14,689 nucleotides of DNA. Source: Buchnera aphidicola (Periphyllus koelreuteriae). GTDB taxonomy: Bacteria; Pseudomonadota; Gammaproteobacteria; Enterobacterales; Enterobacteriaceae. The stretch covers positions 431,915-446,603 of the forward strand of contig NZ_CP134981.1 of NCBI RefSeq assembly GCF_039360445.1. Direction: 5' to 3'. Below, piece by piece: positions 6,818 to 14,458 of this stretch. Within the stretch, counting starts at the first letter, position 1, and each line of letters starts with the position of its first letter. Position numbers and translations under genes: made by a program. The notes beneath the pieces are model-generated. The model did not search any database. It was not told the DNA's origin and saw only the letters and a program-made list of their open reading frames with translations.

Positions 6818-7660
6818 TTAGTAATTAATATATCCATCATATATATGTTTTGCTGTACCTATCATGTAAATATTATTTTTTTTAGAATCAAATTTAATTA
6901 ACATATTTCCTCCTTTTAAATGAACTTTCACAGAATTAGATAATTTATTATTTTTAATTCCAATTATTACAGCAGCACAAGCTCCACTTCCACATGATTT
7001 AGTTTCACCAACTCCTCTTTCAAAAACTCTAAGTAATATTTCATTTTTATTTAATATTTGAACAAATCCAACATTTGTTTTTTCTGGAAATATTGAATTA
7101 TTTTCTAAAAAAGAACCAATTTTTTTAACAGAAACATTATTAATATCTTTTACAAATAAAACACAATGAGGATTTCCCACAGATACTACTCCAAAAAAAA
7201 TTTTTTTTGAATTCATATATATAGTATAAAAATTTTTTTTTTTATTACTTAAAAAAGGAATTTTTTTTGGTTGAAATTGAGGAGAACCTATATTTACTGA
7301 TATATTTTTATTTTTTATTTTTAAAATTAATATTCTATTTTTCGTACTTACTATAATTTTTTTTTTTTTAATAAAATTTTTATCATATACAAATTTAGCA
7401 AAACACCTTGCTCCATTTCCACATTGTTCAACTTCTATTCCATTAGAATTAAAAATACGATAATTAAAATCTGTATTTTTTATTATAGGAGGCTCAATAA
7501 TTAATAATTGATCAAAACCAATACCGGTATATCTATTAGAAAAATTTTTTATAATTTGTTTAGTAAAAAAAAAATCTTGAGTTAATGTTTCAACAACCAT
7601 AAAATCATTTTTTAAACCATGCATTTTAGAAAAATTTAATCTACGTGTGTTTTTTTTCAT
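6818..7660 (-). CDS. dapF: Diaminopimelate epimerase
   Basis: Converts LL- to meso-diaminopimelate, the last step before lysine decarboxylation and a peptidoglycan precursor, in the cytosol. It is a PLP-independent two-cysteine racemase. Both catalytic cysteines are present: Cys80 in EQCGNGARC and Cys223 in KSCGSGAC. Also visible are GVVSVGNPHCV (157-167) and RVFERGVGETKSCG (211-224). The protein has 280 residues against 274 in E. coli; the extra residues are an N-terminal MKKNTRRL-type extension, and no closer start exists before Met13. The ribosome-binding site is weak. One oddity is that the strongly conserved GLGNDF box reads GLKNDF here (Lys17, codon AAA). A 13-base A/T homopolymer sits at 7357-7369. 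In E. coli dapF is next to cyaY, and that adjacency is kept here in divergent orientation. Confidence 0.97.
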   Translation of the reverse strand: MKKNTRRLNFSKMHGLKNDFMVVETLTQDFFFTKQIIKNFSNRYTGIGFDQLLIIEPPIIKNTDFNYRIFNSNGIEVEQCGNGARCFAKFVYDKNFIKKKKIIVSTKNRILILKIKNKNISVNIGSPQFQPKKIPFLSNKKKNFYTIYMNSKKIFFGVVSVGNPHCVLFVKDINNVSVKKIGSFLENNSIFPEKTNVGFVQILNKNEILLRVFERGVGETKSCGSGACAAVIIGIKNNKLSNSVKVHLKGGNMLIKFDSKKNNIYMIGTAKHIYDGYINY

Positions 7661-7860
7661 ATTATAAATAAAATCACTTATTTTAAAAAAATATTTAATA
7701 TATAATTTCTAATTTAAAATAATATTTTTTAAAAATACATTAATATTAATTAAAATTTTTAATAAAAATATAAAATATTAATAAAATTTAATAATAAATT
7801 TTATTAATTTTTAAAAATTAACTAAAATAAAATAAAAAAATAATGAATATAAAAAATAAA
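7661..7860. promoter_or_regulatory. Divergent dapF/cyaY spacer with a 14-bp stem-loop
   Basis: A/T-only region that must carry the promoters of dapF (minus) and cyaY (plus). It contains a perfect 14-bp inverted repeat with a 4-base loop (7777-7790 with 7795-7808), about 50 bases before the cyaY start used here. The stem could fold in the cyaY leader RNA or be a composition artefact. No convincing promoter boxes can be picked out. Confidence 0.3.
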
Positions 7861-8199
7861 ATGAATTCAATTAAATTTCATAATACTGTAGATAAAATAA
7901 TATTAATATTAGAAAAATTTTTAGATAATTACTCTGGAAAAATAGATATTGATTATGAATCTCATTCAAATATAATGAAAATTAGTATATGTTTTAAAAA
8001 TGAAATAATTGTTAGTAAACAAGAATTTTTAAAACAAATTTGGATAGCTACAAAATATAAAGGATATCATTTTCAATATTATAAAAAAAAATGGTTTTGT
8101 AAAAGAAATAAATGTGAACTTTTTGATTTTTTAAAAAATTTTTTTAAAAAAAAAATTGGAAAAAATATAATAAAATTTATTAAAAAAAATAAATATTAA
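7861..8199 (+). CDS. cyaY: Iron-sulfur cluster assembly protein CyaY (bacterial frataxin)
   Basis: Bacterial frataxin, which binds iron and the IscS-IscU complex and modulates cluster assembly. From the ATG at 7861 the protein has 112 residues (E. coli 106), and its start MNSIKFHNTVDKI aligns with MNDSEFHRLADQL. An in-frame ATG at 7843 would add six residues. Neither start has a Shine-Dalgarno, so homology decides. Conserved features are IDIDYE, the strand KISICF, SKQEFLKQIWIATK (E. coli NRQEPLHQVWLATK), GYHF, and the W.C.R segment. Several acidic residues of helix 1 are lost and the C-terminus is a lysine-rich tail, unlike the acidic ridge typical of the family. The gene converges on tRNA-Pro 11 bases away. 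A relevant local client is the Fe-S enzyme IlvD. Confidence 0.9.
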   Translation: MNSIKFHNTVDKIILILEKFLDNYSGKIDIDYESHSNIMKISICFKNEIIVSKQEFLKQIWIATKYKGYHFQYYKKKWFCKRNKCELFDFLKNFFKKKIGKNIIKFIKKNKY

Positions 8200-8210
8200 T
8201 AAAAAATTAT

Positions 8211-8284
8211 TCGGCGAAAGAGGATTTGAACCTCTGACCTACTGGTCCCAAACCAGTTGCGCTACCAAGCTGCGCTATTCGCCG
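8211..8284 (-). tRNA. proM: tRNA-Pro (anticodon UGG)
   Basis: 74-base cloverleaf. The acceptor is CGGCGAA paired with TTCGCCG and discriminator A, the D arm is GCGC/GCGC, the anticodon arm ACTGG-TTTGGGA-CCAGT, and the T arm AGAGG-TTCAAAT-CCTCT. It is close to E. coli tRNA-Pro(UGG). CCA is not encoded (ATA follows). It is the last gene of a minus-strand Arg-His-Pro cluster corresponding to E. coli argX-hisR-leuT-proM, and it ends 11 bases from the cyaY stop. Confidence 0.97.
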
Positions 8285-8338
8285 ATATTTTATTTTTTTT
8301 AATAAAAATATTTTTTAAAAAAATATATTTTAAACTTA

Positions 8339-8415
8339 TGGGGTGGCTAATGGGGTTTGAACCCATGACAACTGGAATCACAATCCAGGACTCTACCAAC
8401 TGAGCTATAGCCACC
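8339..8415 (-). tRNA. hisR: tRNA-His (anticodon GUG), CCA encoded
   Basis: The extra G at position -1 opposite C73, the identity element for histidine tRNA, is encoded (8415 and 8342). The acceptor is GTGGCTA/TAGCCAC, the anticodon loop is TTGTGAT, and the T arm carries TTCAAAC. The genomic sequence continues directly with CCA (8339-8341), unlike the other three tRNAs of the window. It nearly equals E. coli hisR base for base. The gap to tRNA-Pro is only 54 bases, so leuT, which stands between them in E. coli, is absent. Confidence 0.97.
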
Positions 8416-8490
8416 AAATATTTTTTTAATTCATTTCATTTTTAAATATATTATAAATTTAAAAATTTATCAATAAAAAATTTTTCATTA

Positions 8491-8566
8491 TGCGCCTGAC
8501 AGGACTTGAACCTGAGACCTCTATTTTCGGAAAATAGTGCTCTATCCTGAACTGAGCTACAGGCGC
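8491..8566 (-). tRNA. argX: tRNA-Arg (anticodon CCG)
   Basis: 76-base cloverleaf. The acceptor GCGCCTG pairs with CAGGCGC with discriminator A, the D arm is GCTC...GAGC, the anticodon stem is an A/T-rich CTATTT/AAATAG with loop containing CCG, and the T arm is TCAGG-TTCAAGT-CCTGT with one non-Watson-Crick (G-T) pair. CCA is not encoded. It reads CGG codons, which are rare in such an AT-rich genome. It is the first gene of the minus-strand tRNA cluster. Confidence 0.96.
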
Positions 8567-8589
8567 TTTTTTTAAATTTATCCAATATA

Positions 8590-8613
8590 TTTAAAAAATA
8601 ATTTAAAAAATAA
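8590..8613. repeat. 12-bp tandem duplication upstream of tRNA-Arg
   Basis: TTTAAAAAATAA occurs twice in tandem (8590-8601, 8602-8613), in the region that should carry the tRNA cluster promoter. A similar word recurs near 8642-8660. It is probably replication slippage and may change promoter spacing. Confidence 0.6.
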
Positions 8614-8673
8614 TTTATATAATTAATAATTAAATTCATATAAAAAATAATTTAAAAAAATTTTTAAAATTTT

Positions 8674-8710
8674 AAAAAAAATAATTTAAAAAAATTAAAT
8701 TATTTTTTTT
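8674..8710 (-). terminator. AT-only stem-loop with flanking A8/T8 downstream of rho
   Basis: Perfect 16-bp inverted repeat (8674-8689 with 8695-8710) and a 5-base loop. The arms end in eight A and eight T residues, so the minus-strand transcript would read A8, stem-loop, U8. It starts 48 bases after the rho stop codon and precedes the tRNA cluster. The shape is that of a bidirectional intrinsic terminator built without any G-C pair. Chance in an A/T-only sequence cannot be ruled out. Confidence 0.4.
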
Positions 8711-8757
8711 AATGATATTTATTTAAAAAAATTAAAAAATAACAATTATTAAAAATA

Positions 8758-10017
8758 TTATGAATGCTTCATCATATCAAAAAATTCATTATTCGTTTTA
8801 GTCATAGATAACTTATTAATTAAAAATTCCATTGCATCAATTTCAGACATTGGATGAATAATTTTTCTTAAAATCCACATTTTTTGTAACTCATCTGCTG
8901 ATGTTAATAATTCTTCTTTTCTCGTTCCAGAACGATTATAATCAATAGCTGGAAAAACTCGTTTTTCTGCAATTTTTCTTGATAATGGTAATTCCATATT
9001 ACCGGTTCCTTTAAATTCTTCATAAATTACTTCATCCATTTTTGAACCTGTATCAACTAATGCAGTAGCAATTATAGTTAAACTTCCACCTTCTTTAACA
9101 TTTCTTGCAGCTCCAAAAAAACGTTTTGGTCTATGTAATGCATTTGCGTCTACACCACCTGTTAAAACTTTTCCAGAAGATGGAACAACTGTGTTATAAG
9201 CTCGAGCTAATCGAGTAATTGAATCTAATAATATAATGACATCTTTTTTATGTTCTACTAACCTTTTAGCTTTTTCAATCACCATTTCAGCAACTTGAAC
9301 ATGACGAGAAGCTGGTTCATCAAAAGTAGATGCAATTACTTCTCCTTTCACTAATTTTTGCATTTCAGTTACTTCTTCTGGTCTTTCATCAATTAAAAGA
9401 ACCATTAATAAACAATCTGGATGATTATAAGCTATACTTTGAGCAATATTTTGTAAAAGAATAGTTTTTCCTGCTTTTGGAGGAGCAACAATTAAACCTC
9501 TTTGTCCTCTTCCAATTGGAGAAGCTAAATCTAATACTCTAGCAGTTAAATCTTCAGTTGATCCATTCCCTCTTTCCATTCGTAAACGAGAATTAGCATG
9601 AGAAGGGGTTAAATTTTCAAATAAAATTTTATTTCTTGAATTTTCTGGTTTATCATAATTTACTTTTTTTACTTTTAATAAAGCAAAATATCTTTCTCCA
9701 ACTTTAGGAGGTCGAATTTTTCCTGAAATTGTATCTCCTGTTCTTAAATTAAAACGACGTATTTGACTAGGAGACACATATATATCATCTGGACCTGCTA
9801 AATAAGAACTATCAGAAGATCTTAAAAATCCAAATCCATCTTGTAATATTTCTAAAACTCCATCTCCAAAAATATTTTCACCGCTTTTTGAATGTTGTTT
9901 TAAAATAGAAAAAATAATACCTTGTTTTCTCATACGAGCAAGATTTTCCAATCCCATATTTTCGCCAAGTATGATTAATTTAGAAACTGATGTATTTTTA
10001 AGTGCAGTAAGATTCAT
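8758..10017 (-). CDS. rho: Transcription termination factor Rho
   Basis: Hexameric RNA-dependent ATPase that ends transcription at C-rich, unstructured RNA. The length of 419 residues is identical to E. coli and this is the most conserved protein of the window. The N-terminal RNA-binding domain contains GFGFLR (61-66) and the [10 protein letters not shown] segment (80-89). Walker A is APPKAGKT (178-185, Lys181 and Lys184). [10 protein letters not shown] places the catalytic Glu211, and the [27 protein letters not shown] region carries the Q and R loops. There is no strong ribosome-binding site; the leader reads AACCTACCATT before the ATG. It follows trxA on the same strand after 150 bases, the same order as in E. 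coli. Full conservation is notable in a genome with so few C-rich rut-like sequences. Confidence 0.99.
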   Translation of the reverse strand: MNLTALKNTSVSKLIILGENMGLENLARMRKQGIIFSILKQHSKSGENIFGDGVLEILQDGFGFLRSSDSSYLAGPDDIYVSPSQIRRFNLRTGDTISGKIRPPKVGERYFALLKVKKVNYDKPENSRNKILFENLTPSHANSRLRMERGNGSTEDLTARVLDLASPIGRGQRGLIVAPPKAGKTILLQNIAQSIAYNHPDCLLMVLLIDERPEEVTEMQKLVKGEVIASTFDEPASRHVQVAEMVIEKAKRLVEHKKDVIILLDSITRLARAYNTVVPSSGKVLTGGVDANALHRPKRFFGAARNVKEGGSLTIIATALVDTGSKMDEVIYEEFKGTGNMELPLSRKIAEKRVFPAIDYNRSGTRKEELLTSADELQKMWILRKIIHPMSEIDAMEFLINKLSMTKTNNEFFDMMKHS

Positions 10018-10167
10018 AATGGTAGGTTTCTTAATAAAAAATCAAAAATCATTTTTATATTTGAAAATTTTTACTTAAATTTTAATTATTTTTTTTAATT
10101 ATTTTAATAAATAAACAAGATAAAAATTTTTTTAAAATTTTTGTTTAAAAAAAGTTATTTATAATAA

Positions 10168-10497
10168 TTATTTAATATATTTATTCAAAAACAATTTTAA
10201 CTTTTCTTTTGTAGAAAAACCTATATTTTTATTAATAATTTTATTATTTTTAAATAATATTAATGTAGGTACACTTTGAATTGAATAATTTGATGCAGTT
10301 TTTGAATTTTTTTCAATATCTAATTTAAAAATTTTTAATTTATTTTTATAATCATCATAAATATCTTCTAAAATTAAAGATAATGCTTGACATGGAGCAC
10401 ACCAAGAAGCCCAAAAATCTACTAAAATATTACCTTTATAATTTAATATATAATTTTTAAAATTTTCATCTGTTAAATTTTTAATTTTTTTTGTCAT
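10168..10497 (-). CDS. trxA: Thioredoxin 1
   Basis: Small cytosolic dithiol protein that reduces disulfides, for example in ribonucleotide reductase. The 109-residue length is identical to E. coli. The ILVDFWA strand with the buried Asp27, the redox cysteines Cys33 and Cys36, the cis-proline in SVPTLILF and Lys58-type KLDIEKN are present. The active site reads WCAPC instead of the common WCGPC, and the kink proline after the active site (PILDE in E. coli) is leucine in LILEDI. The ribosome-binding site is AAGAG, about 10 bases from the ATG. The gene is upstream of rho, probably with its own promoter in the long spacer towards ilvC. Confidence 0.97.
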   Translation of the reverse strand: MTKKIKNLTDENFKNYILNYKGNILVDFWASWCAPCQALSLILEDIYDDYKNKLKIFKLDIEKNSKTASNYSIQSVPTLILFKNNKIINKNIGFSTKEKLKLFLNKYIK

Positions 10498-10818
10498 ATT
10501 GTAAATCTCTTAAATTTTTAAATTAAAAAAAATTTTATTTCAATTTAAAAATTTTATTTTTAAATAAATTAATTTTTATTAAAAATTTTTAAATAAATTT
10601 AAAAAATTAAAAATAAAAATTAATAAATTTATTAAAAAAATAATTAAAATAATTTTTTTCTTATATTATAAAAATAAATTTTTATTTTATAAAATTTATT
10701 TTTTTTTAAATATAAAAATTATATTTAAAAAAAATAATATAAGAAAAAAATATAAAACAATTTAATTCAAAATTTGAAAATATTAATTTTTTTAAAAAAT
10801 TTATAACATAAATATATT
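10498..10818. other. 321-bp A/T-only spacer between ilvC and trxA
   Basis: No open reading frame or RNA gene is visible. It holds the 3' end of the ilvC transcript, the promoter of trxA, and the nested inverted-repeat structure at 10653-10750. From memory of Buchnera gene order, rep (helicase) lies between trxA and ilvC in larger genomes. It is gone here without a recognisable pseudogene. Confidence 0.6.
10653..10750. repeat. Nested inverted repeats (three-way-junction-like)
   Basis: Outer arms of 17 perfect bp (10653-10669 with 10734-10750), including one C-G pair, enclose two further perfect hairpins. One has 12-13 bp (10670-10682 with 10691-10703) and the other 14 bp with a 5-base loop (10701-10714 with 10720-10733). 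The two inner hairpins share three bases, so both could not form fully at once. Together they could fold as a cruciform in DNA or as a branched 3' structure in the ilvC transcript. Confidence 0.6.
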
Positions 10819-12294
10819 TTAAGAATTAAATTTTATTTTTTTCATATTAATCATATATTTTCTTAAAATTCTTCCAACTTTTTCAATAGGATGATTATAA
10901 ATTTTTTCATTTATTTTTTTTAAAGTAATATTATCAATACTATTTGAAACTAAAAAATTGCCTAAATCTCCATAATGTAAATTTTTCATAAATTTATTCA
11001 ATAATGGAACAGCATTATTAGAAAATAAATAATTACCATACTCTGCAGTATCTGATATAACTAAATTCATTTCAAATAATTTTTTTCTTGCAATAGTATT
11101 TGCAATTAAAGGAAGTTCATGCAAAGATTCATAATATGCAGATTCTTTACAAATTCCAGATTCTACCATTGTTTCAAAAGCTAATTCTATTCCAGCTTTT
11201 AAAAGAGAAACCATAAACACTCCATGCTCAAAATATTCTTCTTCAAAAATTTTTTTTGAATAATTTGGAGAATTTTCAAACATAGATTTTTTTGTTTTTT
11301 TTCGCCAAGAAATTAATTTTTTATCATTATTATTCCAATCTTGAATCATTTTATATGAAAATCTTCCTGATAAAATATCATCCATATGTTTTTTAAACAA
11401 AGGAGTAAAAATTTTTTTTAAACGTTGAGATAATTTATATGCTCTAATTTTGGAAGAATTTGACAATCTGTCCATCATTAATGTAATACCTCCATGTTTT
11501 AAAGATTCCGTCATTACTTCCCAACCATTTTGTATTAATTTTCCAGCATATCCAGAATCATGACCTTCTTGAACTAGATATTTATAACACTCTATGGAAC
11601 CAGCCTGTAATAATCCACATAATATTGTTTGCTCCCCCATTAAATCAGATTTAACTTCAGCGGAAAAAGAAGAATATAATATTCCAGCTCTATGTGAACC
11701 TATAGAAAATGCCCATGCTTTAGCATAATCTAGACCTTTATTTAAAACATTATTTTTTTTATGAACAGAAATTAAAGCAGGAACACCAAAACCTCTTTTA
11801 AACTCCTCACGAACTTCTGTTCCAGGACATTTTGGTGCTACCATAATAACGGTAATATCATCCCGTATTACAGTACCCATTTCTATTATATTAAAACCAT
11901 GAGAGTAACCCAATACTGAATTACTTTTCATTAATGATTGTAATTTTTTAACAACAGATTTATGTTGCTTATCTGGAGTTAAATTAATAACTAAATCAGC
12001 TGTAGGAATAAGAGATTCATAAGTATCTACAACAAATTTATTAGTTTTAGCATTTAACCAAGATTTGTTTTTATTTTTTATACTTTTTTTTTGAAGAGCA
12101 TATGAGATATTCAAACCAGAATCTCTCATATTTAAACCTTGATTTAAACCTTGTGAACCACAACCAACAATAACAATTTTTTTATTTTTTAAAATTTTTA
12201 ATCCATTTAAAAAATGTTCTTTTTTTATCAATTTACAGTTTTTTAATTCTTTAATTTTCTGACGAAAATTTAACTCATTAAAATAATTTCTCAT
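10819..12294 (-). CDS. ilvC: Ketol-acid reductoisomerase (class II)
   Basis: Second common enzyme of valine and isoleucine synthesis, a Mg-dependent isomerisation plus reduction of acetolactate or acetohydroxybutyrate. The length of 491 residues is identical to E. coli, and the form is the long class II type. Visible features are the nucleotide-binding [17 protein letters not shown] (44-60), LTPDKQ with Gln110, the catalytic His in [17 protein letters not shown], and the metal-binding [10 protein letters not shown] and [16 protein letters not shown]. The cofactor loop reads [13 protein letters not shown] where E. coli has LRKEAIAEKRASW: Arg68 is Gln, Ala71 is Ser and Arg76 is Asn, with Ser78 kept. 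An SD-like AGGA lies at 12305-12308. The gene follows ilvD by 138 bases less the leader (90 bases between them) on the same strand, so cotranscription is likely. A possible extra -10 (TATACT, 12325-12330) sits between them. Confidence 0.98.
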   Translation of the reverse strand: MRNYFNELNFRQKIKELKNCKLIKKEHFLNGLKILKNKKIVIVGCGSQGLNQGLNMRDSGLNISYALQKKSIKNKNKSWLNAKTNKFVVDTYESLIPTADLVINLTPDKQHKSVVKKLQSLMKSNSVLGYSHGFNIIEMGTVIRDDITVIMVAPKCPGTEVREEFKRGFGVPALISVHKKNNVLNKGLDYAKAWAFSIGSHRAGILYSSFSAEVKSDLMGEQTILCGLLQAGSIECYKYLVQEGHDSGYAGKLIQNGWEVMTESLKHGGITLMMDRLSNSSKIRAYKLSQRLKKIFTPLFKKHMDDILSGRFSYKMIQDWNNNDKKLISWRKKTKKSMFENSPNYSKKIFEEEYFEHGVFMVSLLKAGIELAFETMVESGICKESAYYESLHELPLIANTIARKKLFEMNLVISDTAEYGNYLFSNNAVPLLNKFMKNLHYGDLGNFLVSNSIDNITLKKINEKIYNHPIEKVGRILRKYMINMKKIKFNS

Positions 12295-12384
12295 ATTATA
12301 AGCGTCCTATTTATTGATAAAAAAAGTATACTCATTAAAAAAAATTAAAAATAAATTTATATTAATATTAATTAAAAAAATATA

Positions 12385-14247
12385 TTAAAAATTTTTTAAC
12401 TTATTTTTATCTCTTATAGCTCCTTTATCTGCACTAGTTGCAAAAAATGAATAAAATTTTAAAGCAGAAGAAATAGAACGTTTTCTATTTAATGGAAAAA
12501 ATGATTTTTTTTTCAAAGATTCTAAATATTTTCTTTTTTTTATTTTAGATTTTGAAAGAACAAGTGTTAAAGTTCTATTTTTAATATTTATATCTATTAA
12601 ATCTCCATTTTTTACTAAAGCAATTAAACCTTTATTTGCAGCTTCTGGAGAGATATGACCAATAGATAATCCAGATGTACCACCAGAAAATCTACCATCT
12701 GTAATTAAAGCACATGATTTATCTAAACCAACAGATTTTAAATAAGTTGTTGGATACAACATTTCTTGCATTCCAGGTCCACCTTTTGGTCCTTCATATC
12801 TTATAACAATTACATCTCCTTTATGAACTTTTTTATTTAAAATAGCAAAAGATGCATCTTCTTGAGATTCATAAACTTTTGCTGGTCCCTTAAATTTTAT
12901 CATATTTTTATCTACACTAGCTGTTTTTATAATACAACCATCTTTTGCTAAATTTCCGTATAAAACAGCTAATCCACCATCCTTACTATATGAATTTTTA
13001 ATAGATCTAATGCAACCATTTTTTCTATTTAAATCTAAATTTTTCCATCTAAAAGATTGAGAATATGCCTTTTTATTTCGAATACCCATTGGTCCAGCTA
13101 AAAACATTTTTTTAATTTTTAAATTATTTGTTAAAGAAATATCAAATTTTTTAAATGTTTCATTTAATGTTAAACCTAAAATATTTTTTACTTTAGAATT
13201 TATTAATTTTCCTTTATTTAATTCTGATAAAATTGATATTACTCCTCCTGCTCGATGAACATCTTCCATATGATATTTAGACGTACTAGGAGAAACTTTA
13301 CATAAATGTGGTATTTTTTTTGATAAGTAATCTATATCTTTTAAAGTAAAATTAATTTTTCCTTCTTGTGCTGCTGCCAATAAATGTAAAACAGTATTTG
13401 TAGAACCACCCATTGCAATATCTAATGAAATAGCATTTTTAAACGATTGTCTATTAGCAATAACACGTGGTAAAAGCGAAAAATTATTATATTTATAAAA
13501 ATCTTTTGTAATTTTAACAATTAATTTTGATGATTTAATAAATAATTTTTTTCTATCACTATGTGTTGCTAATAAAGTTCCATTTCCTGGAACAGATAAA
13601 CCTAAAGCTTCTATTAAACAATTCATTGAATTAGCTGTAAACATTCCAGAACATGAACCACATGTTGGGCATGCTGATTTTTCAATTTTATCTACATCTA
13701 AATCAGAAAAATTAGGATTTTCGCTACTCATTATAGCATCTACTAAATCTAATTTCGAAGTATTTAAAATATTATTTTTAATATTTAAATTTTTTCCAGC
13801 CTCCATTGGCCCGCCAGATATAAAAACAGTTGGAATATTTAACCGTAAAGAACACATTAACATTCCAGGAGTTATCTTATCACAATTAGAAATACATATC
13901 ATAGAATCTACACAATGTGCATTAATCATATATTCTACAGAATCTGCGATTAATTCACGAGATGGAAGAGAATATAACATTCCAGAGTGACCCATTGCAA
14001 TACCATCATCAATAGCAATTGTATTAAATTCTTTTGGTATACCACCCATTTTGTATATTTCTTTTGATACTAAACGTCCTACTTTTTGTAAATGAATATG
14101 ACCAGGAACAAACTCTGTAAAAGAATTTACTACAGCTATAATAGGTTTTCCAAAATCTTTATCTATCATTCCTGTAGCTCTCCATAAAGCTCTTGCTCCA
14201 GCCATATTTCTTCCATGTGTAGTTTTTCTAGAACGATATTCTGGCAT
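12385..14247 (-). CDS. ilvD: Dihydroxy-acid dehydratase
   Basis: Fe-S dehydratase that makes the keto acid precursors of valine, leucine and isoleucine. The 620-residue protein (E. coli 616) begins MPEYRSR(K)[23 protein letters not shown], as the family does. Metal and cluster residues are in place: Asp81 in [10 protein letters not shown], Cys122-Asp123-Lys124 in SNCDK (Lys124 is the lysine that is carboxylated in the family), and CPTCGSC at 193-199, whose third Cys aligns with E. coli Cys195. The catalytic serine motif [10 protein letters not shown] is near the end. The start is supported by AAAGG at 14259-14263 with an 11-base spacer. It is the first gene of ilvD-ilvC. The E. coli genes ilvG, M, E and A that flank ilvD are absent from this stretch. 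It lies downstream of tRNA-Trp on the same strand, recalling the E. coli trpT-ilv neighbourhood. Confidence 0.98.
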   Translation of the reverse strand: MPEYRSRKTTHGRNMAGARALWRATGMIDKDFGKPIIAVVNSFTEFVPGHIHLQKVGRLVSKEIYKMGGIPKEFNTIAIDDGIAMGHSGMLYSLPSRELIADSVEYMINAHCVDSMICISNCDKITPGMLMCSLRLNIPTVFISGGPMEAGKNLNIKNNILNTSKLDLVDAIMSSENPNFSDLDVDKIEKSACPTCGSCSGMFTANSMNCLIEALGLSVPGNGTLLATHSDRKKLFIKSSKLIVKITKDFYKYNNFSLLPRVIANRQSFKNAISLDIAMGGSTNTVLHLLAAAQEGKINFTLKDIDYLSKKIPHLCKVSPSTSKYHMEDVHRAGGVISILSELNKGKLINSKVKNILGLTLNETFKKFDISLTNNLKIKKMFLAGPMGIRNKKAYSQSFRWKNLDLNRKNGCIRSIKNSYSKDGGLAVLYGNLAKDGCIIKTASVDKNMIKFKGPAKVYESQEDASFAILNKKVHKGDVIVIRYEGPKGGPGMQEMLYPTTYLKSVGLDKSCALITDGRFSGGTSGLSIGHISPEAANKGLIALVKNGDLIDINIKNRTLTLVLSKSKIKKRKYLESLKKKSFFPLNRKRSISSALKFYSFFATSADKGAIRDKNKLKNF

Positions 14248-14337
14248 TATATTATCATCCTTTAAATAATTTATTAAATAATATATTTATTTATAAAATT
14301 TTTAAATAGTTAAAAATTTATAAAATTATTTTAAAAT

Positions 14338-14371
14338 ATATATTTTTAAAATAAATATATTTTTAAAATAA
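14338..14371. repeat. 17-bp tandem duplication upstream of ilvD
   Basis: ATATATTTTTAAAATAA occurs twice head to tail (14338-14354, 14355-14371), between tRNA-Trp and ilvD. It lies in what would be the promoter or leader region of ilvDC. Slippage duplication is the likely origin. Its position could alter promoter strength or spacing, but no such effect is shown. Confidence 0.7.
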
Positions 14372-14384
14372 ATAAAAATATAAT

Positions 14385-14458
14385 CAAGGACGGAGGGAAT
14401 TGAACCCTCAACACTCGGTTTTGGAGACCGATGCTCTACCTAATTGAACTACGTCCTT
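14385..14458 (-). tRNA. trpT: tRNA-Trp (anticodon CCA)
   Basis: 74-base cloverleaf. The acceptor AAGGACG pairs with CGTCCTT with discriminator G73 (a Trp identity base), the D arm is GTTC/GAGC, the anticodon arm TCGGT-CTCCAAA-ACCGA, and the T arm GAGGG-TTCAATT-CCCTC. The 3' CCA is not encoded (ATT follows). In E. coli trpT lies at the end of rrnC close to the ilv cluster, so its place beside ilvD is ancestral. Confidence 0.97.

Noticed and set aside
8451..8639. 62-residue open frame on the minus strand
   Set aside because: It runs across the tRNA-Arg gene, and the middle of its product is a translation of the tRNA.
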